Shown piece by piece: positions 34,221 through 43,039 of a DNA stretch of 64,000 nt (positions are counted from its first letter, which is position 1; every line of letters begins with the position of its first letter). Position numbers and translations under genes: made by a program. The notes beneath the pieces were generated by a model, which worked only from the letters and a program-made list of their open reading frames with translations, was not told the DNA's origin and searched no databases. This DNA comes from Actinomycetes bacterium (GTDB lineage: Bacteria > Actinomycetota > Acidimicrobiia > Acidimicrobiales > RAAP-2), in the NCBI GenBank assembly GCA_021779855.1, contig JAJXZW010000002.1:62001-126000 (forward strand). The letters run 5' to 3'.

Positions 34221-35456
34221 CTACCCCAGCATCGCCGAGTAGACGAGCTGCTGGAGGGCCCGCCGCCACGGGTAGCTCGTGCTCGGCAGGAGCTGGGCGT
34301 AGAGGGCGGCGCTCAACCCCTCGGTCCGATCGACCCAGAAGTAGGTCGACGCCGCCCCGCCCCAGGAGATCGTCCCCGGCGAGACGAGGCTCCGGTTGGC
34401 GACCGGGTCCACCATGGTGGCGACCCCGAGCCCGTAGCCGACCCCGGCCTGGCCGACCTCGCTGAAGGAGTCGCACGACATCTCGGCGAGCGTGCCGCCC
34501 CCGGCGAGGAAGTTCGAGCCCATCAGCGCCACGGTCCGCTCCCTCAGGTAGCGCACGCCGTCGAGGGCGCCGCCCCCCACGAGCATCGCCATGAAGCGCT
34601 CGTAGTCCGCCGCCGTCGAGAGCAGGCCCCCACCGCCGGCGAGCAGCGCCGGGGGCTTCGTCGCGGCCTCGGCCAGGTCGGGCACCGCGACGGCCTGGCC
34701 CTCCCAGTTCACGTAGAGCATGGCGAGCCGGTCGCGATCGGCCTCGCGGCACGACCAGGTCGTGTCGGACATCCCGAGGGGCTCCAGGAGCCGCCGGGCG
34801 ACGAACGCGTCGAGTCGCTCGCCGCTCCAGATCTCGATCAGCCGCCCCAGCACGTCGATCGAGACCGAGTAGTTCCACGCCGTACCCGGGTCGAACAGCA
34901 GCGGCGCCCTCGCCCAGTCCCCCACGGCGCCCTCGAGGTCGATCCCCTCGGGGAAGACCCACCGCGTCTCGTCGTAGCCCATCGAGCGGTAGAGCGCGTC
35001 GACGGGATTCGTGTTCTGGAAGCCGTACGTGAGCCCCGCGGTGTGGGTGAAGAGGTGGTGGACCCGGATCGGCGTGGCCGCCGGACGCGTCCTCATCGCC
35101 CCGACCGGCCCGCCGAGGTAGACCGTCGGCTCGGCGAGCTCGGGGATCCACCGCGACACCTCGTCGTTGAGGTCGAAGGCCCCCTCCTCGTAGAGCATCA
35201 GCGCGCCGACCGCCGTCACCGGCTTGGTCATCGAGTACAGGCGCCAGATCGTGTCGTCGGTGACCCCCAGGCCGCGCTCACGATCGCGCTCCCCTCCCCG
35301 GGCGCTCCAGACGAGCTGGCCCCCCCGGCTCAGCGTGACCAGCCAGCCCGCGACACGGCCGGCCGCGACGAAGTGGTCGAAGTACGTGCGAATCCGCTCG
35401 ACGCGCGAGGGTTCGAATCCGGCCTCGCTCAGCTCTGACCGTGGTTCCAGCGCCAC
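34221..35456 (-). CDS. Class C beta-lactamase-like serine hydrolase
   Basis: This 411-residue penicillin-binding/esterase-fold protein has the nucleophile motif SMTK (IWRLYSMTKPVTAVG), the tyrosine motif WNYSVSIDVLGRLIE and the late W-GGA-like segment ISWGGAASTYFWVD. These are typical of EstB-type esterases and DD-peptidase relatives. No signal peptide is seen, so it is likely cytosolic. The GTG at 35456 is chosen; the open frame extends to 35534 but would add a Ser/Arg-rich stretch. A TACTCT hexamer at 35505-35510 could be its -10 with a short leader. Substrate unknown. Confidence 0.85.
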   Translation of the reverse strand: MALEPRSELSEAGFEPSRVERIRTYFDHFVAAGRVAGWLVTLSRGGQLVWSARGGERDRERGLGVTDDTIWRLYSMTKPVTAVGALMLYEEGAFDLNDEVSRWIPELAEPTVYLGGPVGAMRTRPAATPIRVHHLFTHTAGLTYGFQNTNPVDALYRSMGYDETRWVFPEGIDLEGAVGDWARAPLLFDPGTAWNYSVSIDVLGRLIEIWSGERLDAFVARRLLEPLGMSDTTWSCREADRDRLAMLYVNWEGQAVAVPDLAEAATKPPALLAGGGGLLSTAADYERFMAMLVGGGALDGVRYLRERTVALMGSNFLAGGGTLAEMSCDSFSEVGQAGVGYGLGVATMVDPVANRSLVSPGTISWGGAASTYFWVDRTEGLSAALYAQLLPSTSYPWRRALQQLVYSAMLG

Positions 35457-35534
35457 CTCGCCCCCCAATCTCCGAGACCCAATCTCCTCGGGGCCCTCCC
35501 GCGAAGAGTAGCGCAAATATGAGAGCCGATTCAC

Positions 35535-35540
35535 TTGACA
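35535..35540 (+). promoter_or_regulatory. -35-like TTGACA upstream of the ABC importer operon
   Basis: A consensus TTGACA sits 63 bases before the substrate-binding protein ATG, with a second TTGACT 17 bases further on. No clear TAnnnT at the right distance was found. The SBP start instead has a ggggagg ribosome site. Confidence 0.3.
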
Positions 35541-35602
35541 TTTATCTCCGACTCTGCTTGACTTCGGCTGCCGTGCCCGTGGGGGACACGGGGGGAGGAC
35601 CT

Positions 35603-36808
35603 ATGAGGAAGATCACTCGTTGGGTGGCGGGCCCGCTGGCCCTGGCCACCGCAACCCTGGGCATCGCGCTCGTCGCGGGACCCACCGCCGGCGCCGCGAA
35701 GGCCGCGCCCTACAAGCTCGGGATCGTGACCGAGAAGACCGGCATCTACTCGGCCTACGTGCAGGAGTGGCTCCAGGGGATGCAGATCGGCCTGCAGTAC
35801 GCCACCAAGGGCACCATGAAGGTCAACGGGCACCCGATCAAGTTGACCATCGAGGACGACCAGGACAACCCGACGACGGCGGCGACCGACTTCAAGAGCC
35901 TGGTCGGGGCGGGGTACAAGATCATCGGCGGCACAACCGACTCGGGCATCGCTGACGAGCTCGCGCCGCTGGCGGCCCAGAACAAGGTCCTCTACGTGTC
36001 GGGGGCCGCGGCCGACGACCAGCTCACCGGGATCAACCGCTACACGTTCCGCTCGGGCCGCCAGGCCTACCAGGACGTCACCGCCTCCGAGGGCTACATC
36101 AAGGCCCTCGGCAAGGGCAAGAACGTGGTGGTGCTCGCCCAGGACTACGCCTTCGGCCAGTCCTACATCGCCGACGCGACCAAGGCCTTCCAGGCCATGG
36201 GCGACACGGTGACCCCGATCGCGGTGCCCCTCACCACGACCGACTTCACCCCCGTGGCGCTCCAGGTCGCCCAGGACAAGCCCAACGTCGTCTTCCTGGC
36301 CTGGGCCGGCACCACCGGCGCGGCACTCGCCCAGTCGCTCGACCAGGCGGGCGTCTTCTCCAACGCGGCGGTGATCACCGGGCTCGCGAACATCGCGACC
36401 TACCAGTTCTACGGGACCGCGGGCCTCAAGTTCCACTACATCTCGCTGTACACCTACCAGTCCCCGCACAACGCGGTGAACAACTTCCTCATCTCGCGCG
36501 AGCGCTCCGAGTACCACACGGTGCCCGACCTGTTCGCGGCGGACGGCTTCGTCTGGTCCGAGATGGCGGTCCACGCACTCGCGGCGGGCAACGGTACGAA
36601 CGTCAACAAGATGATCAACGCGCTCGAGGGCTGGACGTTCCAGGCCCCCAAGGGGACTCAGACCATCCGCAAGTCCGACCACGCCATGCTCCAGCCGATG
36701 TTCCTGGTGACCCTCGTCCAGTCGGTCACCGGCGCCTACGTGCCCGTCACGACCGCCACGCTGTCGGCGACCGCTTCGGCGCCCCCGGTCGCGGCGCACT
36801 TCGGCTGA
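35603..36808 (+). CDS. Branched-chain-type ABC transporter substrate-binding protein
   Basis: This 401-residue type I periplasmic-binding-fold protein has a Sec signal peptide (MRKITRWVAGPLALATATLG...AGAAKA). Mature features are YKLGIVTEKTGIYSAYVQEWLQGMQIGLQYA, the central IEDDQDNPTTAATDFKSLVG and NVVVLAQDYAFGQSYIADA, all typical of the LivJ/LivK and amide/urea-binding group. It captures an extracellular ligand for the importer encoded just downstream. The ligand is not necessarily an amino acid: the operon ends in 3-hydroxybutyrate dehydrogenase. Confidence 0.93.
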   Translation: MRKITRWVAGPLALATATLGIALVAGPTAGAAKAAPYKLGIVTEKTGIYSAYVQEWLQGMQIGLQYATKGTMKVNGHPIKLTIEDDQDNPTTAATDFKSLVGAGYKIIGGTTDSGIADELAPLAAQNKVLYVSGAAADDQLTGINRYTFRSGRQAYQDVTASEGYIKALGKGKNVVVLAQDYAFGQSYIADATKAFQAMGDTVTPIAVPLTTTDFTPVALQVAQDKPNVVFLAWAGTTGAALAQSLDQAGVFSNAAVITGLANIATYQFYGTAGLKFHYISLYTYQSPHNAVNNFLISRERSEYHTVPDLFAADGFVWSEMAVHALAAGNGTNVNKMINALEGWTFQAPKGTQTIRKSDHAMLQPMFLVTLVQSVTGAYVPVTTATLSATASAPPVAAHFG

Positions 36809-36836
36809 TCCCGGGAGAAACTGGGATCATCGGGTC

Positions 36837-37607
36837 ATGACGTCGCGCGCGGAACCCCAGGCCCCGGCCCTCACCGCCCGGGGCCTGGGGTTCCGCGTCG
36901 GCGGCGCCCAGATCCTCTCCGACATCGACCTCGACGTTCCCGCGGGGCAATGCCTGGGGGTCATCGGGCCCAACGGGGCGGGCAAGTCGACCCTGCTCAA
37001 CCTGCTGAGCGGGATCCTGCGCCCGAGCACCGGAACGATCGAGATCGTGGGGCGCGACGTCACCGCCCTCGGCGCGGTCGCCCGGGCCCGGCTGGGGATC
37101 GGGCGCACCTTCCAGACCTCGAGCCTCTTCGCCACGCTCAGCGTCCTCGAGAACGCGCGCCTGGCCGCGGAGGCGCGACGGGGCGGCAGCCGCCGATTCT
37201 GGCACCGGCCCCGGGCCAGCGACGAGGCCACGCGCGTCGCACGCGAGGCGCTGACCGCGGTCGGCCTCGAACCCCTCGCGTCGCGGCCGGCCGGTGCCCT
37301 CTCCCACGGGGACAAGCGCAAGCTCGAGCTCGCGATCCTGATCGCCTCCGACGCTCGCACCCTCCTGCTCGACGAGCCCATGGCCGGGGTGAACACGGAG
37401 GACGTCGAGCCCCTGACCGCGCTGATCGCCGGCCTCGTCCGCGAGGGCCGCACGGTCGTGCTGATCGAGCACCACATGTCGGTCGTCGTCGGCCTGGCCG
37501 AGACGATCGCCGTGCTCGAGTCGGGCCGGCTGCTCGTCCACGGCACCCCCGAGGAGGTCATCGCCAACGACGAGGTCCAACGGGCCTACCTGGGACAGCC
37601 CCTATGA
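36837..37607 (+). CDS. livG: LivG-type ABC transporter ATPase
   Basis: This 256-residue nucleotide-binding subunit has Walker A GPNGAGKS, signature LSHGDKRKLELAILIA and Walker B TLLLDEPMAGV, followed by IEHHMSVVVGLAETIAVLESGRL. The LivG group is recognised by the longer insertion (RRFWHRPRASDEA) and FQTSSLFATLSVLEN. It overlaps livF by ATGA. A GATCAT, one base off TAnnnT, lies 6 bases before the ATG and could drive an internal transcript. Confidence 0.95.
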   Translation: MTSRAEPQAPALTARGLGFRVGGAQILSDIDLDVPAGQCLGVIGPNGAGKSTLLNLLSGILRPSTGTIEIVGRDVTALGAVARARLGIGRTFQTSSLFATLSVLENARLAAEARRGGSRRFWHRPRASDEATRVAREALTAVGLEPLASRPAGALSHGDKRKLELAILIASDARTLLLDEPMAGVNTEDVEPLTALIAGLVREGRTVVLIEHHMSVVVGLAETIAVLESGRLLVHGTPEEVIANDEVQRAYLGQPL

Positions 37608-38302
37608 CCTACGCGATCGAGCTCGAGGACGTCCACGTCAGCCTCGGGGGCTCCCACGTGCTCCAGGGCGTGTCGTTCCGCGTCCCCACCGGCGGGGTCA
37701 CCGCGCTCCTGGGGCGAAACGGCGTGGGCAAGACCACGACGCTGCGCGCGATCATGGGTCTGGCGCCGCACACGGGCACCGTGCGCGTCCTGGCCCACGA
37801 CACCCGGGGCCTCGCGGTCCACCGGGTCGCCCGCCTCGGGGTCGGCTACGTGCCCGAGGACCGCGACGTCTTCGCCGGTCTCACCGTCGCCGAGAACCTC
37901 CGCCTGGCCGAGCGCGTCGAGGTGCCGGCCTACGACGACGCGTTCGCCCTCTTCCCCGACCTCGCGGACCGGCTCCGCCAACGAGCCGGCTCGCTCTCGG
38001 GGGGCCAGCAGCAGATGCTGGCCATCGCGCGCGTCCTGCTCAACCGGTGGCCCCTGCTCGTGGTCGACGAACCCTCCAAGGGCCTCGCACCGAAGCTCGT
38101 CGGCGAGGTGGCCGACGCGCTCTCGCGCGTCGCCACCACCTCGACCGTGCTGCTGGTCGAGCAGAACCTCGCGGTCGTGCGCCGTCTCGCCGAGCGCGTG
38201 GTCGTGCTCGACCACGGCCGCGTCGTCCATCAAGGTCCGGTCGGCGACCTCGACGACGCCGACCTCGCCCGCCAGTTGCTCGGGGTCGCGGCGGCCCCGT
38301 GA
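37604..38302 (+). CDS. livF: LivF-type ABC transporter ATPase
   Basis: This 232-residue second ATPase of the importer has Walker A GRNGVGKT, signature LSGGQQQMLAIARVLL and Walker B LLVVDEPSKGLAPKLV. GVGYVPEDRDVFAGLTVAENL is diagnostic of LivF. ATGA and GTGA overlaps join it to livG and to the first permease. Confidence 0.96.
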   Translation: MTYAIELEDVHVSLGGSHVLQGVSFRVPTGGVTALLGRNGVGKTTTLRAIMGLAPHTGTVRVLAHDTRGLAVHRVARLGVGYVPEDRDVFAGLTVAENLRLAERVEVPAYDDAFALFPDLADRLRQRAGSLSGGQQQMLAIARVLLNRWPLLVVDEPSKGLAPKLVGEVADALSRVATTSTVLLVEQNLAVVRRLAERVVVLDHGRVVHQGPVGDLDDADLARQLLGVAAAP

Positions 38303-39204
38303 CGACCTTCCTCTCGCTCACCTTCGCCGGGCTCGCCCTGGGCGCGGTGTACTTCCTCGCCGCCTCGGGTCTCTCGCTGATCTACGGGCTGATGGACATC
38401 CTCAACTTCGCCCACGGGATGTTCATGACCCTGGGCGCCTACGCCGGCTGGGACCTGGCGACCCACCTGCCCGCGACCACGCCCTCCGTCCTCACCTTCG
38501 CCGTCGAGGTCGTCGCCGCGATCGCCGGCGGCGCGCTCGTGGCCCTCCTCACCGAGGTCGTGTTCATCCGCCCGCTCTACGGCAAGCCCCTCAGCCAGGT
38601 CCTGGTCACGATCGGCCTCGACCTGGCCGTGGTCGCCCTCCTGCTCGGCGGCTTCGGGGCCAACTCCCTCTCGCTGCCGGTCCCCCTGTGGTTCCTCGAG
38701 GCCACCCACGCCGGTTCGGTCCTCCTGCCCAACGCCGACTTCATCGCCCTCGCCGCGGGCGTCGTCGTGCTGGTCGTGCTCGAGTGGTTCCTGCGGCGCA
38801 CCCGCTTCGGCATCGTCATCCGGGCCGGCGTCGAGAACCGCGAGATGGTGAGCGCCCTGGGGGTCGACGTCGGGCGGGCCTTCACGCTGGTCTTCGTCAT
38901 CGGCGGAGCGATGGCCGGGCTCGCCGGGCTGCTCTACACCGCCGTCTTCACCGGGGACCTGCTCTCGCCCCTCCAGGGCGACGGCCTCCTGATCTTCGCC
39001 TTCATCGTGGTGGTGATCGGCGGCCTCGGGTCGATCCGGGGGTCGGCGGTCGCCGCCGTCGTGGTGGGTCTCCTGCAGGACTACGCCAACTACTACGGCG
39101 GCCAGCACGCCGGCTTCTCCGAGATCGGCAACCTCTCGACGGTCCTGCTGCTCGCGCTCGTGCTCGAGGTCCGCCCGCGGGGCCTCTTCGGGAGGGCGAC
39201 GTGA
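38299..39204 (+). CDS. livH: LivH-type ABC transporter permease
   Basis: This 301-residue inner-membrane permease has eight or so hydrophobic segments. LivH signatures are SGLSLIYGLMDILNFAHGMFMTLGAY near the N terminus and the coupling region TRFGIVIRAGVENREMVSALGVDV (EAA-like loop), then GLGSIRGSAVAAVVVGLLQ. It starts at a GTG overlapping livF. Confidence 0.95.
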   Translation: MTTFLSLTFAGLALGAVYFLAASGLSLIYGLMDILNFAHGMFMTLGAYAGWDLATHLPATTPSVLTFAVEVVAAIAGGALVALLTEVVFIRPLYGKPLSQVLVTIGLDLAVVALLLGGFGANSLSLPVPLWFLEATHAGSVLLPNADFIALAAGVVVLVVLEWFLRRTRFGIVIRAGVENREMVSALGVDVGRAFTLVFVIGGAMAGLAGLLYTAVFTGDLLSPLQGDGLLIFAFIVVVIGGLGSIRGSAVAAVVVGLLQDYANYYGGQHAGFSEIGNLSTVLLLALVLEVRPRGLFGRAT

Positions 39205-40331
39205 GGGTCCCGCGCCTCGGGCTCGCCGTGGGCGTGGCGCTCGTGGTCCTGGCCGCCCTCGTCCCCTACCTCGGCCTCCACATCCCCGCCGTGCTGCCCG
39301 GGACCCAAGACGTGCTCAACTCGGCCGGCAACCTCTCGATCCTCGCCGTCTCCTTCGTCTTCGGCGCGGTCGCCCTGGGCTACGACGTCCTGTTCGGCTA
39401 CACCGGGCTGCTCTCGCTCGGAGTGGTGCTGCACTTCGCCACGGGCGTCTACGTCTTCGACATCGCCCTCACCGACTGGCACTGGTCACTCGCGGCGGCC
39501 CTCGCGATCACCGCCGCCGTTGGCCTCGGCCTGGCGCTGGTGGTGGGCGCGATCAGCCTGCGGGTCACCGGCATCGCCTTCACCATGGTCACCCTGGCCT
39601 TCGCCCAGGCCTTCTACTTCTTGATCCAGGACAACCCCCACGGGCTCACCGGGGGCCAGGACGGGCTCGCCCTCTCCACCACCCGGCTCCCGTCGGTCCT
39701 GTCGGGGGCCGTCTCGAACACCCGCTCGCTCTACTGGCTGGCCCTCGCCTTCCTCGTCGTCGCCGGGGCCGCCGTGTGGATCTTCATCGAGTCCTCCGTC
39801 GGCCACGTGCTCGTCGCGGTGCGCGACAACGAGGCCCGCGTCGAGGTGCTCGGGCTGCGCCCCTTCGGCTTCAAGCTCGCCGCCTACACCCTCTCGTCCC
39901 TCGTGGCGACGGGGGCCGGGGTCGTCTACCTGCTCCTCATCGGCACGGCCGTCCCCGACGCGGTGGCGACCACCACCTTGACCCTGGCGATCGTGGTGAT
40001 GGTGATGCTGGGGGGCGCCGCCTCGCGCGGGGGCGCCGTGACCGGCGGCATCCTCTACTGGTACCTCGAGTCCCTGCTGGTCAAGGTCTCGGGCCAGCCC
40101 TCCTTCGCCGGGCTGCCCGCCGTGGTGCGCGTCCCGCTCTCCCAGCCCCAGTTCCTGCTCGGGGCCATCTTCATCCTGTTCGTGTTCTTCGTCCCCGGCG
40201 GGCTCGCCGGGACGGTCGCCCGGCTGCGCGCCCGACGCGCCGGCGGGTCCCCCGGGCCCGGCCACCCGGTGACGGCGCACTCGGTCCTCGCCCGGCTCGT
40301 CCCCTCGAGAAGCGACAAGGAGGCATCGTGA
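39201..40331 (+). CDS. livM: LivM-type ABC transporter permease
   Basis: This 376-residue permease partners LivH. Motifs are GYDVLFGYTGLLSLG, LRVTGIAFTMVTLAFAQAFYFLIQ, LTGGQDGL and the coupling loop VRDNEARVEVLGLRPFGFKLAAY. The C-terminal tail (about 40 residues, Arg/Ser/Pro-rich) is cytosolic. GTGA overlaps join it to livH and to the downstream dehydrogenase, so all six genes read as one operon. Confidence 0.95.
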   Translation: MRVPRLGLAVGVALVVLAALVPYLGLHIPAVLPGTQDVLNSAGNLSILAVSFVFGAVALGYDVLFGYTGLLSLGVVLHFATGVYVFDIALTDWHWSLAAALAITAAVGLGLALVVGAISLRVTGIAFTMVTLAFAQAFYFLIQDNPHGLTGGQDGLALSTTRLPSVLSGAVSNTRSLYWLALAFLVVAGAAVWIFIESSVGHVLVAVRDNEARVEVLGLRPFGFKLAAYTLSSLVATGAGVVYLLLIGTAVPDAVATTTLTLAIVVMVMLGGAASRGGAVTGGILYWYLESLLVKVSGQPSFAGLPAVVRVPLSQPQFLLGAIFILFVFFVPGGLAGTVARLRARRAGGSPGPGHPVTAHSVLARLVPSRSDKEAS

Positions 40332-41113
40332 CCCTCATCGGCCGACACGCACTCGTCACCGGCTCCACCAGCGGCATCGGCTGGGGCGTCGCGCGGGCCC
40401 TGGCGCACGCCGGGGCCGACGTGATGCTGAACGGCTTCGGTGACCCCGACGAGATCGACGAGCGCCGTCGCGCGCTCGCCGAGGAGACCCGGGTCACGGT
40501 CGGCTACGACCCGGCCGACCTCTCGAGCGCCGAGGGCGTGGCCGGCCTCGTCGAGCGCACCCAGGCTGCCTTCGGGTCACTCGACGTGCTCGTGAACAAT
40601 GCCGGCATCCAGCACGTGGCGCCCCTCGACGAGTTCCCCGTCGAGCGCTGGGACGCGGTGATCGCCCTGAACCTCTCGGCCGTCTTCCACGGGATGCGCT
40701 GCGCGATCCCCCAGATGCGCCAGCGCGGCTGGGGACGGATCGTCAACATCGCGTCGGCCCACGGGCTGGTGGCGAGCACCCAGAAGGTTGCCTACGTCGC
40801 CGCCAAGCACGGCGTGCTCGGCGCCACCAAGGTCGCCGCGCTCGAGCTCGCCAACACCGGCGTCACGGTGAACGCCGTCTGCCCGGGCTGGGTCCTCACC
40901 CCCCTCGTCGAGCGCCAGATCGCCGACCGCGCGGCGGCGAACGGCACCTCGGTGGCCGAGGAGTCGGTCGCCCTGCTCTCCGAGAAGCAGCCGATGCACA
41001 CCTTCACCACGCCCGAGCAGATCGGCGACCTCGTCGTCTTCTTGTGCTCGGACGCCGCGGCGACCATGACCGGCGCGCCCGTGTCGATCGACGGGGGCTG
41101 GACCGCCCAGTGA
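40328..41113 (+). CDS. 3-hydroxybutyrate dehydrogenase (SDR)
   Basis: This 261-residue SDR interconverts D-3-hydroxybutyrate and acetoacetate with NAD. It has TGSTSGIGWGVARALA, NNAGIQHVAPLDEFPVERWDAVIALNLS (a highly conserved signature of bacterial 3-hydroxybutyrate dehydrogenases), the active-site YVAAKHG and CPGWVLTPLVERQI. It is the last gene of the liv-type operon, joined to livM by GTGA. This suggests the imported compound feeds into, or is, a short hydroxy- or keto-acid. That is inference from position. Confidence 0.92.
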   Translation: MTLIGRHALVTGSTSGIGWGVARALAHAGADVMLNGFGDPDEIDERRRALAEETRVTVGYDPADLSSAEGVAGLVERTQAAFGSLDVLVNNAGIQHVAPLDEFPVERWDAVIALNLSAVFHGMRCAIPQMRQRGWGRIVNIASAHGLVASTQKVAYVAAKHGVLGATKVAALELANTGVTVNAVCPGWVLTPLVERQIADRAAANGTSVAEESVALLSEKQPMHTFTTPEQIGDLVVFLCSDAAATMTGAPVSIDGGWTAQ

Positions 41114-41144
41114 CCGCCCGGCCCCGGGCCCGCGTCGAGCCCGG

Positions 41145-41648
41145 TCAGCCCCGGCGCCAGAGCTCGTAGCCGTCGGCCGCGCCCACCGTCACGAACCCGA
41201 GCCGGGCGAGCACCCGGCCCGAGGCCCGGTTGTCGGGGTCCGTGCGGGCGGTGAGCGTGCGCACGCCCACCCGCGTCTCGGCCCACGCGCAGAGCCTCCC
41301 CACGGCCTCGGTGGCGTAGCCCCGCCCGCGCCAGTCGGGCGCGAGGGCGTAGCCGATCTCGAGCGACCCGGCCGGGTCGGGTGGGCCGTGGAAGCCGACG
41401 TCGCCGATCAGGGTGCGCGCGGCCACCTCGATCACGACCCACACGCCAAAGCGCGGGTCGTCGTCGCCTGCGACCCCCTCGAGCAACCGCTGGCGCACGA
41501 GGGGCGCGGGCCACTCGGGCGCGCTCGCGAGCCCGAGCCGCTCGGCGAGGGCCGCCGGGTCGCGACCGAGGGCCACCCGCTCCTCACGCGTGAGGGCCCG
41601 GAGTGAGACCCGCTCGGCCGAGAGCTCGGCTGGCGCCTCCCCCACCAC
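41145..41648 (-). CDS. GNAT acetyltransferase (RimJ/RimL-like)
   Basis: This 167-residue protein has VSLRALTREE at the N terminus, the core LEIGYALAPDWRGRGYATEAVGRLCAWAE with the acetyl-CoA loop RGRGYA, and TDPDNRASGRVLARLGF. It starts at GTG 41648, three bases after the stop of the glutamine-synthetase-like gene, so it is its operon partner. It may acetylate an amine in the same pathway, or be unrelated. Confidence 0.88.
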   Translation of the reverse strand: MVGEAPAELSAERVSLRALTREERVALGRDPAALAERLGLASAPEWPAPLVRQRLLEGVAGDDDPRFGVWVVIEVAARTLIGDVGFHGPPDPAGSLEIGYALAPDWRGRGYATEAVGRLCAWAETRVGVRTLTARTDPDNRASGRVLARLGFVTVGAADGYELWRRG

Positions 41649-41651
41649 GGC

Positions 41652-42941
41652 CTACAGGAAGGGGAGGTACTCGCGCAGCTCCCAGTCGGTGGTCGCCGCG
41701 CAGTAGCGCTCCCACTCCGAGCGCTTCACCGCGAGGTGCTGGGCCACGAGCTCGGCGCCCACCGCCTCGACCAGGTCGGCGTCGGCCTCGAGCTCGGTGA
41801 GCGCCTCGGCGAGCGAGTGGGGGACCCCGATCGTCGCCTCGATGGTGTCGAGCCCGTTGCCCGCCTCCGGCGGCCCGGGGTCGGCACCCGACAGCACGCC
41901 CAGGCGCGCCGCCTGCAAGACGGCGGCGATCGCCGTGTGCACGACCGCCGCGCCGTCGCTGAGGCGGTGCTCGAGGCGCGTGCCCTCGCCCCTCGCCCCG
42001 GGCACCCGGATCGTCGCGCCGCGGTGGTCGTAGCCCCAGTTCGCCCAGTAGCCCGAGAGCGACGCGGGCCGCAGCCGCTTGTAGGCGTTCACCGTCGGGG
42101 CGCACAGTCCGGCCAGGGCGCGGTGGTGGGCGACGAGGCCGCCGATCGCCTGGTGGGCGCGGGCCGAGAGCCCGTCGGCGCGCCCGGCGTCGGCGAGGGC
42201 ATTGTGGCCCTCGTCGTCGCGCAGCGAGAAGTTCACGTGCAGCCCCGAGCCACCCCGGTCGCTCAGCGGCTTCCCCATGAAGGTGAGCAGCAGCCCTAGG
42301 CGGTGGGCGACCTCGCGGGCGAGGACCTTGAACAAGAAGGCGTCGTCGGCGGCGCGCAGGGCGTCGCGGTAGCGCAGCGTGAACTCGAACTGGGGCGAGT
42401 CGTACTCGGAGTTGACCGACTCGAGTGGCAGCTCGGCCTCGCGGCAGGCCGCCCAGATCGCGTCCACCAGCCCGTCGGGGTCGACGGCCGAGCCGGTGCC
42501 GTAGACGAAGGCGCCCGGGGTGTCGCGGGGCCGCCACCCGCCCTGGCCGTCGGGCGCGAAGACGAACGCCTCGAACTCGATCCCGACGTAGGGGGCGAGT
42601 CCCAGGGCCGCCCAGTCCTCGACCGCCTTGGCCAGGGCGACCCGGGGCGAGACGGCGAGCGGCGCGCCGTCGCGCGTGAGCTGGGCCACCACCACCCGGG
42701 TCCGCGGCTCCCACGACGCTCGCAGGTCGGCCGGCTCGAAGACGGCCTCGAAGTCCGGCAGGCCCTCGTCCCACCCGCTGCCCGGCGTGTAGGGGGTCAT
42801 GGTCCGGTCGTAGGAGAGCGCCCAGGTGCCCGTGCAGTGACGCGCCCCGTCCTCGGCCATCTCGGCCGGGATGTACTTGCCCCGAGCGAGGCCGAGGTGG
42901 TCGGGCCACAGGACCCGCACGCGATCGAAGTCTGTCGCCAT
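41652..42941 (-). CDS. Glutamine-synthetase-like (gamma-glutamyl-amine ligase type)
   Basis: In this 429-residue GS-fold protein, ATP/metal motifs are visible: GIEFEAFVF, SEYDSPQFEF, TFMGKPLSDRGGSGLHVNFSL and LEHRLSDGAAVVHTAIAAVLQ. The N-terminal RVLWPDHLGLARGKYIP and the lack of an adenylylation Tyr region place it with catabolic GS homologues (PuuA, GlnA3/GlnA4), which glutamylate amines, rather than with GlnA. The ATG at 42941 is chosen over the adjacent GTG because the gaggagg ribosome site is better spaced. Divergent to the homoprotocatechuate-type genes, which suggests an aromatic or biogenic amine substrate. Confidence 0.85.
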   Translation of the reverse strand: MATDFDRVRVLWPDHLGLARGKYIPAEMAEDGARHCTGTWALSYDRTMTPYTPGSGWDEGLPDFEAVFEPADLRASWEPRTRVVVAQLTRDGAPLAVSPRVALAKAVEDWAALGLAPYVGIEFEAFVFAPDGQGGWRPRDTPGAFVYGTGSAVDPDGLVDAIWAACREAELPLESVNSEYDSPQFEFTLRYRDALRAADDAFLFKVLAREVAHRLGLLLTFMGKPLSDRGGSGLHVNFSLRDDEGHNALADAGRADGLSARAHQAIGGLVAHHRALAGLCAPTVNAYKRLRPASLSGYWANWGYDHRGATIRVPGARGEGTRLEHRLSDGAAVVHTAIAAVLQAARLGVLSGADPGPPEAGNGLDTIEATIGVPHSLAEALTELEADADLVEAVGAELVAQHLAVKRSEWERYCAATTDWELREYLPFL

Positions 42942-42995
42942 CACGCCTCCTCGAGTGCCGGGGCGAACGTAGCACGCCGCTCCGGGCGCGGTTTG

Positions 42996-43023
42996 TAGTG
43001 TGGGGGAATCATTCGCACGCGAA
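42996..43023 (+). promoter_or_regulatory. Promoter/operator of the catabolic operon: TAGTGT and TTCGC-AC-GCGAA
   Basis: A TAGTGT -10 (42996-43001) is followed by a perfect 12-bp palindrome (43012-43023) just after the predicted transcription start, a position suited to a repressor. The MarR gene at the operon end is the natural candidate. Confidence 0.4.
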
Positions 43024-43039
43024 CGACTTCGGAGGGCCG

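Noticed and set aside
31987-35151. A 1054-codon leftward open frame
   Set aside because: Only its 31987-33519 part is the acyl-CoA ligase. The rest is Arg/Gly-rich translation in the wrong frame across the TetR and serine hydrolase genes.
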